Assembly (NCBI RefSeq): GCF_000471905.2
Contig: NW_006494943.1
Location: forward strand, 6,495,634 to 6,559,633
DNA: 64,000 bases
DNA from: Amborella trichopoda
Taxonomy: Eukaryota > Streptophyta > Magnoliopsida > Amborellales > Amborellaceae
Direction of reading: 5' to 3'
Both the position numbers and the translations under genes were made by a program. Positions within the stretch are counted from its first letter, which is position 1, and each line of letters starts with the position of its first letter. Under the pieces are notes generated by a model. It saw only the letters and a list, made by a program, of their open reading frames with translations, ran no database searches and was not told the origin of the DNA. Positions 43,996 to 53,921 of this stretch are shown one piece after another.

Positions 43996-44850
43996 TTACC
44001 TGTTGCTCACCTCTGTTGTCACTGATTCATCAATCCCATGCTTACTCTGGTTCCTATTTAAACTAGCACAAACAAGGAAATACCCAAAATTCAGCAATGT
44101 TACTATGTTCAACGTCCAGTACACATTGTCAAGGAGTCCGGCATTGATGTTGTTTGGAAGCCAATTGGTGCTGTGCTGCAACAAATCGACCACTGCGGTG
44201 CTCAAATAAATCTCTAACCCAATGACCTTAGTGAGAGCAGCAGTTGCGATGCTCTTCCGCACCATCGGGAAGTCCTGATAATACAACCCCACTTGTTCGA
44301 GAAGTGGAAGGCCTCCCCCAAGCCTATCAAAGCAAATGGTAAAACCAACCATAAAGCAGACATTGGAGCCGCAAAATGGGCTGGGCTGCTTATGAGTCCA
44401 CGACTTTTGAGGACTGCTCGTCGCCTAGCCTCAACCAATGCAGAGGCTACCATCCCTGTACAGTTTAGGCAATGGCCGATGCCCAAGTGTTGCAATAACG
44501 TTGGTGTGCAAAGATGGGCCATGCAGAATGGGTATATCAGGAGATCGACAATAATTAAGGATATGGTAGAGGAAAAGGAAGGCGAAGACGGCGAAAGAGC
44601 CGACAAGGATGGCAAATTTTGACACAAGATGCCGGTCCATGGCAAGGGCTTGAAGCACAAAGAGGTTGCCCATGATGCCAATCGATGTGTTTAGGAGCAA
44701 GCTTGTAGACCAAAGGCAGACAATATTGAGGATGGTCTTTAAGTCCAACACTTATTGAACTGTGCAGAGCCTCCATGGCTTGGCCACCAAGCCGCTCGGG
44801 TGCATGTCACCTTGGACCTTCAGTGTCGCTCAGTTCAAGAAGCTATATGC
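43996..44850 (-). pseudogene. NRT1/PTR family (NPF) transporter, C-terminal pseudogene
   Basis: NPF proteins are 12-helix proton-coupled nitrate/peptide carriers of plant membranes. The minus strand gives the C-terminal 270 or so residues: SFLN-stop-ATLKVQGD, GLVAKPWRLCTVQ-stop-V, DLKTILNIVCLWSTSLLLNT, VLQALAMDRHLVSKF, then after a frameshift (about 44570) LGIGHCLNCTGMVASALVEA and SALWLVLPFALIGLGEAFHF. After a second frameshift (about 44310) come LEQVGLYYQDFPMVRKSIAT, LQHSTNWLPNNINAG and VYWTLNIVTLLNFGYFLVCA, then a natural stop. The sequence fits NPF2-like members. Upstream exons are missing; the left boundary has an acceptor-like ATGCATATAG, so one exon may have been kept. Two stops and two frameshifts make it non-functional. 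Confidence 0.88.
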
Positions 44851-45139
44851 ATTACAAACATTTGAAAAAATAAAAATGAAAATAAATAAAATAAGGTCTA
44901 TGGATTTTTGCAGATGGATGAGATACATAAAAGTCACCATTGTGCTAGATGCTTTGAGGCCAACTAACTTATAAATTTTAATTTTTATTTAAGGAAATTT
45001 GTCAAAATGCACCTAACCTTACAACAAGGAAAAGTGTCTTGTTTAAATCATGTGGATTGTTGAGATTTCACAAGGTCGTGAGGTTTCAGTGCCGAAATTG
45101 GTTTTTCAAATGTGTCACGAGTGGCAAGTGCATACAATT
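44851..45139. other. Unannotated spacer
   Basis: A/T-rich; no NPF exon or element recognised. Confidence 0.4.
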
Positions 45140-45420
45140 AAGGCTGGCAATGGGTTAGGCGGTCTGGTCTTGCCTGGTTTGACAAAAGTAGGGCCTAGGC
45201 CACAAAATGTGGCCCAAGGGTCGGATTAAGGCCAAGGCTGGCCCGAATAGGCTCTCTATTTTTCTTTCTTTTTCTCTTATATTCTTTCTTCATTTGTTTC
45301 CAGCCCAGGCCAGCCCTTCCCCGACCCAGGCCCTAATAGAGTCAAGCCGGTCACCTATGGGGATAAGAGCTAAGCCTGAGTAGGGCTAAGGCTAGCTTTA
45401 GTTTATTAGCATATCTACTT
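45140..45420. repeat. G/C-rich MITE-like sequence
   Basis: It begins AAGGCTGGCAATGGGTTAGG, is rich in GGCC/GGCCAGCC blocks pointing both ways, and ends near GGCTAAGGCTAGC. It resembles the common plant repeats built on GGGCC-type palindromes. Arms are imperfect and the target duplication is unclear. Confidence 0.4.
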
Positions 45421-45554
45421 ATGAATCAGCTACTCAAAAACACCATGTCCCTTTTTGAAACGCTTCTCAAAAGGAAAGCATCTTTATTTACCTTTTTATC
45501 TTTTTTTTGGGTGGGGGTAGGTAGCTGAATTAGGACCCCAAATTTCAAGGTTAC

Positions 45555-45676
45555 TATAAAAACTCCATTTCAGAAGAACAAAGGACTGAAAACAAAATCA
45601 ATAAGCTAAAGAAATACATATAAAAACTCCATTTCAGAAGAACAAAGGACTGAAAACAAAATCAATAAGCTAAAGA
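45555..45676 (+). repeat. Tandem duplication, 64-bp unit
   Basis: The stretch starting TATAAAAACTCCATTTCAGA is repeated 64 bases later, almost identical until AAGCTAAAGAA. A recent local duplication. Confidence 0.9.
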
Positions 45677-46229
45677 ACTACTTGAACTGCTTACTCGATG
45701 GAGGAGACAATTGCTGCATCTTTTCTACACTCTCATCCTCATCTCCACCTTTACCTTCCTTGCATCCATAATAGTTATCCTCTGCATCCACCATACCCCT
45801 AAGCCTCATGCCACTCTTTCGAATGGCCGCAACCAAAACCCTAACTAGTTCAGTGAAGCTCGATCATTCTATACTTCTTCCTTCTAGCCAAGAATACCAC
45901 AACGCTGACGGCATTCAATGCTGCACAAATGCCGTAGCCCTAACACCACCCTAATGCTGGTCACGCCAATCACAAAGCCATGTAGACTCCGAAAAAGTAC
46001 CAATTGATAAAGATCTCACGATCCGTAGGGGGGCCTGGCCAGGGCCTGGTTTTCTTGGTGAAAGAAAACCCTCTCTCAAACAACCACGAGGGCTGCATGC
46101 GGGGGACGCATTTTAAGTGTACACGCACACTCTTCTTTATACGGATAGGAACCAACAACAAGTGAGATTTTTCGACAAGGGTGCATTTAGACACATACCT
46201 CGTCATTAGTAGGTTCAGAGATACGCTCA

Positions 46230-48952
46230 GACAGTCGCCGTTTTAGAACAGTTACGAAGCCCTCCGGTTGTCTGTCATCACGGTTTAGATACAAACTCTC
46301 CTCAAACTTTAATGCGTCATCTCATTCTTTTACTCTAGAGCCTGCAATGTGGACTTGAAAGTACCCCTATGTAACGGTTCACTCAAATAGGGACTGTCTG
46401 ACAAATGAAGGATGAAAGAGAAGAGATGACAAAGGTCACTCTATTCATGCAAACACTTTAAAACTTGATGATCAGAGCGACTAAGGAGTCCAAACTCTCT
46501 CGACTACCAACTTAGGATGACTCCACCTGAGTGAGTAAGGGTAAGAGCGTGTATACCTCTCGCGACTCAACTCCACTGTACAGAGAGGAAATTAGAGCGG
46601 TGATCCGAGTGTTAAAACTCTTGAGGTTTATCTGGCAGGTATCAAATCGAGTGACGGATAGCGGGATGAAGGGAGAAAGGCGATGAGAAAGAGACGGGGT
46701 CGTAGGTATTGCAGCTCTGAAACTTATCACGCAGCAAAAGAGAGAAAGGCACAAAGAGAAAGACAATACCGCAGGTCTGCTGCGGTTCCGAGTTGCTACG
46801 CTCGACAAAGGAGAGAAAGGCATAGAGAGAGAGAGACAGGATCGTAGGTGTTGCAGCTCCGACTCTTATCATGCAGTGAAAGAGAGAAAGGCATAGAGAG
46901 AAATACAGGACCGTAGGTCTGTTGTGGTTCTGAGTTACTACGCGAGGCAAACGAGAGAAAGACACTAAGAGAGAAACAGGACCGCAGGTGCTGCGGCTTC
47001 AAAACTTATCACACGGTTAAAAAGAGAAAAGTGTAGAGAGAAAAACGAGACCACAGCTCTGCTGTGGTTCCGAGTTATTATGTGAGGCAAAAGAGAGAGA
47101 GGCACAAAGAGAGAAACGGGAGTGCAGGTGCTGCAATTCCGAAACTTATCACGCGGTGAAAGAGAGAAAGACGGGGCCGCAGGCCTATTGCGGTTCCGAG
47201 CTACGATACCAGGCAAAAGAGAGAGAGGCGAAAGGAGAGAAAAGGAACCGTAGGTGCTACAGCTTCGAAAGTTATCACGCAGTGAAAGAGAGAAAGGCGT
47301 AGAGAGAAAGATGGGACCGTAGGTCAGTAGTAGTTCCGAGTTACGACACAAGGCAAAAGAGAGAGAGGCACAGAGAGAAAGAAACGGGATTGTAGGCTTG
47401 CTATGAGTCAAGGTTGGTGTACATGAACCATGGGGTAGGCTAGGGTGCCTAGGCTAAAGGTAATTTTTCTCTCTCATTGCCACTGGATCCAATAATTAGA
47501 AGCAAAGCCAAGTAAACGCAAGCTAATGCCTCAATTTCATTAACGAATAATCCAACTGTTTTACAATTGGCCTAAGCTTCTTTATATAGAACAACCCCCA
47601 AACATGGGTGGAACGTGCAAAACTAAGCTAAAGTGCTTAAAATTACACATTAAATGAATTAAAATAAAATCTCATTTTTTGACAAAATGACCAAAATATT
47701 CCTTAAAATATTTTGGGCTAATGACGAAACCATCCCTGCTGGAGGGGCCTCTCGCCATTGTTAGACTTCGAGACCTTTTTCAAATTTCTTTTTGTATTGG
47801 TTGGGACGATCCATTGTCGTAGAATTGATGCTTGATCCGTTCTCAACATTTTGATGTCCTTTGATAGCCTTGAAACAAACTTTTCCTGCGGGGTAAAAAT
47901 TTGGCCAAGTTCATAGCCTTTGATTTCCAATGTACTGCGATCCGTGACATTCTGAATCATCCTTTTTATCTTGATTTGAAGATGACATTAACTTGATAAT
48001 TCTGCACTAAGTTTTATTCGATTTGATCTTCATTTGAGTACATTCCAAATCTGGGAAGTCGTCAGAAAATAGGATTTCGGCAACCTAGAAACTCTTGTCA
48101 CCTTCAACCTTGAAATTCACGCTATCCAGCCTTCATTTGAATGCAAACCATATACCAAATTGTACCCCTTCACGATGCAGTCATAACCGACCCATATTTG
48201 CATCGATCTGATACCCGGATATCAGGTTATGTCCTCTTGGAGTATGAGATGTCCTCTTTCAAAAATTTTGATTTTCATGCTTTTGGGCCCACCTTCTCTC
48301 TAGAAGTTATCTTGTCTCGGGTCACGCCATGACGCGTGTCATATGTCTAAATGACCATGTCTTCGAGGTCTAGCTCGTGATTGATTTTGAGCTTGTTCTG
48401 ATTCCAAATGACTGAGCTAAGAGCACTTGAAAATCGTCCCGAGCGGTAAAAATACAGTTTTCAAATATGGCAACTGGTTCACTGATGTCATAGTGCAATG
48501 GTATGAAATCTACTCGTTTATGGTAATTTGGGCTTAAAATGGTCTTGGAAGGTCCGATTGAGCTCAAAATTGGTCCTTCGGGGTTTTAAGATGCTCTGGA
48601 TCTGATAACAGAGGTCTAGTATTGTTTTGAAGCCTAGAAAATAGGATTGTAGTTATAAGGTATCTTTTCAACAAATAGTAGCTGGGTTTGATAATTGAGT
48701 TTCTTCATGATCATGTCAAATCTCATCGGAATATAACGAAACTTTGTGAACATCCTTCGTGCATTCCAAACTACCATTTTCATCTTTTTTTGAGGCCATT
48801 ATAGTGTTCTTTTCAAGGTTGCCTACTTTTAGGTTTATTTTATAATGTTCCCTTGGTCTGGCGGTGTCTTGGGTACCAGTAGAACCAGGTTGTTACTGGC
48901 TCTCTCTTTATGTGACTCAGTAACATAAGTGTGTCAAAAATGACGTATGACA
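46230..48952 (-). repeat. 3' LTR of element E (left boundary uncertain)
   Basis: Homologous from 46298 to 48952 with 53922-56429, sharing for example GACAAATGAAGGATGAAAGA and GTTACTGGCTCTCTCTTTAT. It is preceded on the minus strand by the polypurine tract at 48953. Sequence left of 46298 may belong to the LTR but has no partner because the other copy is truncated there. Confidence 0.78.
46660..47420 (+). repeat. Tandem repeats in LTR E (left)
   Basis: Degenerate units of about 125-137 bases, each with CCGAAACTTATCACGCGGTG (near 46853, 46990, 47130 and 47260) followed by AAAGAGAGAAAGGCGTAGAG. Minus-strand frames rich in SLCLSLF are artefacts. Confidence 0.8.
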
Positions 48953-48964
48953 ACTTGCCCCACC
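48953..48964 (-). other. Polypurine tract of element E
   Basis: Minus strand GGTGGGGCAAGT directly before the LTR start TGTCATACG. Confidence 0.7.
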
Positions 48965-49003
48965 GAATGCTGCTCTTCAAGAGAAATGAGAAGTGCAGCA
49001 TTT
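48965..49003. repeat. Hairpin next to the polypurine tract (E)
   Basis: Arms GAATGCTGC (48965-48973) and GCAGCATTT (48995-49003). Relative to A and B, two positions changed in both arms so that pairing is kept. Confidence 0.7.
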
Positions 49004-49328
49004 AGAACAAAATTTGATGTCAAAGTTCATCTTTCGAGTCCTTACTAAGACGCTTTTATTGCCTCTCAACAATCTTTTTCTTCTCAATCATCAGCATCAA
49101 CATGATCCTTGAGGGGGAGACCATGCTAAGATTCTTCCCTGAGGGATGACTGAAGTGGATTCTACTGATTGGGGGCCTTGCTTAAGGGCTTCCTTCCCAA
49201 TGCCATTGAAATCCTTTTTTTTTTTGGGAGAGGGTGCTGATAGGGTGCCTTATGGAAGGGCTTACCATTTCGTCTCAACAACACCTCCTAATGGACCAAC
49301 AGTGGCTTCCCTTGTTGGGCGTTTTGCC

Positions 49329-49691
49329 CTAATCTAGTTGTTTTATTTGTAACAACTGAGGGTTCTTAGCGGACTTGATCTCATTGTTGTAGGAAATTCA
49401 TTTTGGCTCTGAGGCCACCTAGTGGGTGCCCTTGGTGGGTGTTTTTCCCCAATCTAGTTACTTTATTTGTAATAGCTGAGAGTCCTCGACAGACCTGATC
49501 TTAGTGTTGTAGGAACTTCATTTTGGCTCTGGGGCTGGCTAGTGAGTGCCCTTGGTGGGCGTTTTGTCCAGATTTAGTTGGTTTATTTGTAACAGCTGAG
49601 GGTCCTTGGTGGACTTGATCTTAGTGTTATAGGAACTTCATTTTGGCTTTGGGACCGACTAGTGGGTGCCCTTGGTGGGTGTTTTGTCCCA
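49329..49691 (+). repeat. 120-bp tandem repeat in E, three copies
   Basis: Marked by AATCTAGTTACTTTATTTGT near 49330, 49452 and 49571. Not in A or B. Confidence 0.85.
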
Positions 49692-50344
49692 ATCTAGTTC
49701 CCTCCAATTTTCTTTCTATAAATGGCTGAAGTCATCTATGGTTAAGAAGCTGCATCAACATGTTCATTAGTCCAAGCTCCCTTTTGGGTTTTCAACTGAA
49801 CTAGGTAGGAATGGTGCCACAAGAATGGTTTTTACTAACTCCTTTTATTGAGGCTCTTTTATCCGTAACCCTGAAGTCGCGTCTACCTTTGATTTCTGTC
49901 TTTACCCATGGGGCCCTTTTGAGTTTTCACCATGCCTAGTTTTCATTTTCAGGACTCTCTTACTCATGACTTCATGGTCATGCCCGCCTGTCAATTTTAG
50001 TCATGGCGCCCTTGTGCGTTTTCACCATTCTTAATTTTTTTTATATTTATTTGGCAATTTTACCCATAGTCTCATGACTATGCCCGCCTAAAAGCTCTTT
50101 CTTACTCATGATGATCCTTATCGAGTGGTCATCATGCCTAGCTCGGGGATCTATTTTCCTTGATGATGTATAGGTTAGTAAGATCTTGTTTGCATAAGGC
50201 TCCCTGGGTTAACAGGTACCCTAGGTGAGCTATAAAGGGATGGAGGTGTGATGTAGCTATGTGTTTGTGTGGGAAGACACACCAGCGCCACGACATGTGT
50301 GTGTGAGCAAAGAGCCGGATAAAAGCTCTCTTGGATGGAGTCGT

Positions 50345-50580
50345 GTCTGATGTGAAAGACCCATGAGTAGATGAAGCGTTGTCAGGAGGCGAAACGTTTT
50401 TGTGAAGGAACCGCAAGCAGATGAAGTGTTGTCAGGAAGGCAAAACGTTTCTGTGACGGAACCGCGAGTAGATGAAGCATTGCCAAGAAAGTGAAACGTT
50501 TTTGTGACATAACCACAAGCAGATGAAGCGTTGCGAGGAAGGCGACATGTTTCTGTGACAGACCCACATGTAGGAACGAC
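50345..50580 (+). repeat. 51-bp tandem repeat in E, about four copies
   Basis: Unit AGATGAAGCGTTGTCAGGAG plus GCGAAACGTTTTTGTGAAGG. It produces a spurious minus-strand frame repeating every 17 residues. Confidence 0.85.
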
Positions 50581-52310
50581 TTATAATAGTAGTGGCAGAG
50601 GTAAAGAGAAGGGCATTCCTTTCTTTGCCCTTTGAGAAATTTCGTTCCTCTTTAGCTTTCCCCCTTTCCTTCTAGAGAGAGAAAAGAGATTTTCCCCCCT
50701 TTTCGGAGTGTTCCCCTGTGATGTCATGGCTCCTACTAATACCAGGGTTCGAGCTTCAAAAGGTACTTTTTCAACTCAACTTTGTTTGTTCTTTCGGTAA
50801 AAATCTTTCACAATTTCCCTTTTGTCTCCTTGGCTCTCTTTTGCTCATGGGCTTTAGATTTAGGTGTGATGAACACCTTATCATCTTTTTTTTAGTCATC
50901 CCTTTCCTCTATTTTCGATGTCTTGGATATCTTTGGATTTATTTCGCATTCTTTTGCATCATTTTCTGCAACGCATCCAAGTATCGCCTTTGTGGGTGAA
51001 GACGTTGATCCTTACGAAGGTGATGCTGATGATCCTACGATTAATGGTGAGCTAGTGCCTCCAGATTTTCAAGGTTGGTTTGAGATTCTGGAAACAAAGT
51101 TTAAGGCTGTGCATAAGATTTTAAAGGTCATCAGACCTGAATCCAAGGTCGTCCATCCAAAGATGATAACGAGTGATGGTGATTCTTGCTGGTCTGTATT
51201 CCTTTTCATGGTGGTTGCCTGCCTGAATGATTTGGGCAACTTCAATGTTCAGTGCTTGAGCAGATTGCCAATATGTCCAGCAGGTGGCCATCTGCTTGGA
51301 TCTTTGCTCATTGTTGCTCCCTTAACTACCATCTGGTTCTTTGACTTGAACCAATGGTAAGAAGAAGAGAGTGGTCTTTTTTCCATATTCCAAGTTGTCT
51401 TTGGAAAGAAGAATACCGATCTCTTGAAGAGATCATAGTTTTAGAAGGAGGCAGCGTATTTGGGGGCCATATCCCTAGATGGGAGCCTTTTTTTAGAACA
51501 AATCCGTATCTTTGTAACTACTGATAATTGTAACCACGGTTTTGTAATGAAATGAATCTTCCTTTATCTTGAATGTTCTTTCTTGGCTTGTGGCTTGTAT
51601 TTCTTCTTTTTCATGGTTTGTCTTCTCTTCTATCTCCCAACGATCAGTCCTTATCTTCTTTAAAGATGGGGGTAAGGAATGGATCAGGGATTTGCTTTGC
51701 TTGGGAGGTATACTGGATTTTTGGATTTTGTGGCTTGAATGCCCTGTCAAGTTTTCACCCCAGCCCTTGAGGTGTGTGCCATTTGTGATTTTCACAGACC
51801 CTTTTTTTTTTTTCTAAATGCATTGCGGGTCCAGTATGTGTAGATAGTATAAGGGGCATGATTCCCTTGCCTACCAAGTTTAATTGTGCATGAGTGTATT
51901 AAGCCCCTAGCCAATCCAAGGGTTTGTGTGGGTCTGCGAATGGACCCATATGTTTGCACGCCCAAGAGATGCAGTGGCAATGGACTCAAGAGGGGGGAAT
52001 TGAAGGCATTTGGCAGGGGTTATATATGTGTGCGTACCAGAAATTGGTGGTTTCCTATCAAAGACGCGTGCAATGTTAAGAGAATAGAATTATGTGTGCA
52101 GAGTGGCAGAGCCACGTGAACTTTGCACTTTCTTATGCGGAATGGTAAAGCCGCGTGTCCTTTATACTTCTTTTTGTGGTGAAGTCGCAAACCATTGCAT
52201 TTCTTTGGGACGAGACCGTGCGACTTTTCGTGTGCACATTGTCCATGTTTCCCTTTGACGGGGTTGCGTGAAATTCCATTTGCTTGCGCGACACGTCATT
52301 TCCTTGTCAG
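50581..52310 (+). other. Internal region of E upstream of the antisense promoter
   Basis: No conserved protein recognised; a 145-codon frame (50923-51360) has no known domain and no counterpart seen in A or B. T-rich runs occur. It may be element sequence or an older insertion. Confidence 0.4.
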
Positions 52311-52361
52311 TATAAAAGATGAGTAGAAGTACATTTTCCTCATTTTTACCCAAGGTAAAAA
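52311..52361 (+). promoter_or_regulatory. Promoter-like module of the antisense PMD gene (E)
   Basis: TATAAAAG (52311-52318), then TTTTTACCCAAGGTAAAAA (52343-52361). It is the third copy of the module. Confidence 0.65.
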
Positions 52362-53292
52362 GCCCTAATTGTACTACGCCCCTTTTCACCACCATTCTCG
52401 AGTGGAATTTCTCACCATCAAGTGTCATTTGCAGCAATGGCCAATACGAGCTTTGCCCCACCTCAAGGTATGGCTCTTTCTCTTCGATTTGGTTTTTATT
52501 TTTTCTACGTCTTCTCCTTAGTCGCAAATCTCCATCTTGCCCTATTCTTTCTTTGCATACCAAGTATTTGGTCGATTGTGCCATTGCTTCTTTCAAGGCC
52601 ATTCTCACTGTCTGCTGAGCTTTGTGAGCATGCGTCCCTTCGCCCAAGGCTCTTCACTGCCTCCTGCTGTGGCCATTCGATTTGGTTATCGGTATCATGC
52701 GTGTTCACATTGATAGTGCTCGGGCATGGTTATGCCTGTATTTGTGTGTTGTGGGCTTTCCGGCCAAGTCTTGTCCCAATTCAGTGAGATTAGCCGTGAC
52801 TGAACCTTGTTCCTGGCCGCGAATGCCTATATGAGGAATCTTGCGCGATCCCGAGTCTCGGCGTGTACGCATTGAGTCAGGCTCGGTCTTGCAGATGCGT
52901 GTTCTGACATGTGTTTGTGATCTATGTACGTGCATCTGGTTGGTCCTATTTTTACGCGTGTCTAAACATGCGCATGTTCGATTTTGTGCGTGCTCAAGAC
53001 CGAGTCAAGGTACTTCTAGAGTTTGCCCTCGAAGTTTATGCAGGTATGCACTTGGGTGTGCCTGCATCTGTGTACACATTTTTACGTCTACATGCGTCTG
53101 CTCGAGTGTATGTCCTGATGAGGTGTCACTTAAGTTGGCCTCTAGAGTTACGCACGTGTGTACAACAAATGCACAGTTGTGTGTGCACGTATTGAGAGTG
53201 TTGTTTTGTGCTTTCACGTGTGCATGCCCCGATGGGTTACAAGTTGTAAGCCTCTTTTGTCGCTCACTTTTTCTTTTGTCCTTTGTTTGGCA

Positions 53293-53912
53293 ATGAAAAT
53301 CCTTGACATAAATCAACTACCCCGTGAAGGGAACTGGGAACCAATTCATACACAGATGCCTCTTTCATCAGAGGAACTTCACTTGGTGTCCTTGAGCCTA
53401 CCCAAGAGCTAGAGTGGCCTTTGAGCATCACCTATGTGGGAAATGATGTTCGGCTCTGTAGATATGGGGACGCTAACCGGGAGCCTCTTATTCAAAGGAA
53501 CAGTGTCCCTCTTTATCATGCTCTTCACAGGAACTTTGATTCCAACAAGGACTTGCCTATGCTGGGGAAGAGGATGCTTGCGAAGACGGACCTTCACTGG
53601 GCCGCTGGTGCACTTCGTTTTGAGGGAGTGCACCAATACATGCCTGGGTACAGTACTTGGACATTTGATGTCCTAAATTCTCACGTAGAAACTCTGAAGG
53701 CATGTGGATTAGCCGCGGCGTGCCAGTGTTCAGCTGGCTATTACGATCGATGCTCCAACACCATCAAAGCTTTACTAGAGACATGGTGCTTAAAAAACCA
53801 ACAGCTGGCATTTTGAAAGAGGTGAAGCAGATATCACTCTCTTGGGTATGTACTTTGTAGGGGGCTTGCCCATATTGGGGGATATGTATGAAGAGTTTGT
53901 ACCCAGGCATGT
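53293..53912 (+). pseudogene. Antisense PMD protein of E, N-terminal fragment
   Basis: ATG at 53293 (MKILDINQLPREGNW). After a frameshift near 53400 come WPLSITYVGNDVRL, GVHQYMPGYSTWTFDVLNSH and GYYDRCSNTIKALLETWC (53421-53780). After another come GEADITLLGMYFVGGLPILG and DMYEEFVPRHVLV. The GGLPILGDMYEEFVP block is a textbook PMD motif. Homology stops at about 53912-53921, where LTR sequence takes over; everything downstream is deleted. Confidence 0.82.
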
Positions 53913-53921
53913 ATTGGTGCA

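Noticed and set aside
43996-44850. Functional NPF transporter gene
   Set aside because: Two in-frame stops, two frameshifts and no upstream exons.
45990-46230. Exact left end of element E
   Set aside because: The right LTR is truncated before this point, and no GTGTC partner of the right flank was found, so any boundary would be a guess.
52162-52647. 161-codon minus-strand frame in E
   Set aside because: It overlaps the antisense promoter module and leader of the PMD gene, has no recognised domain, and is not conserved in A or B.
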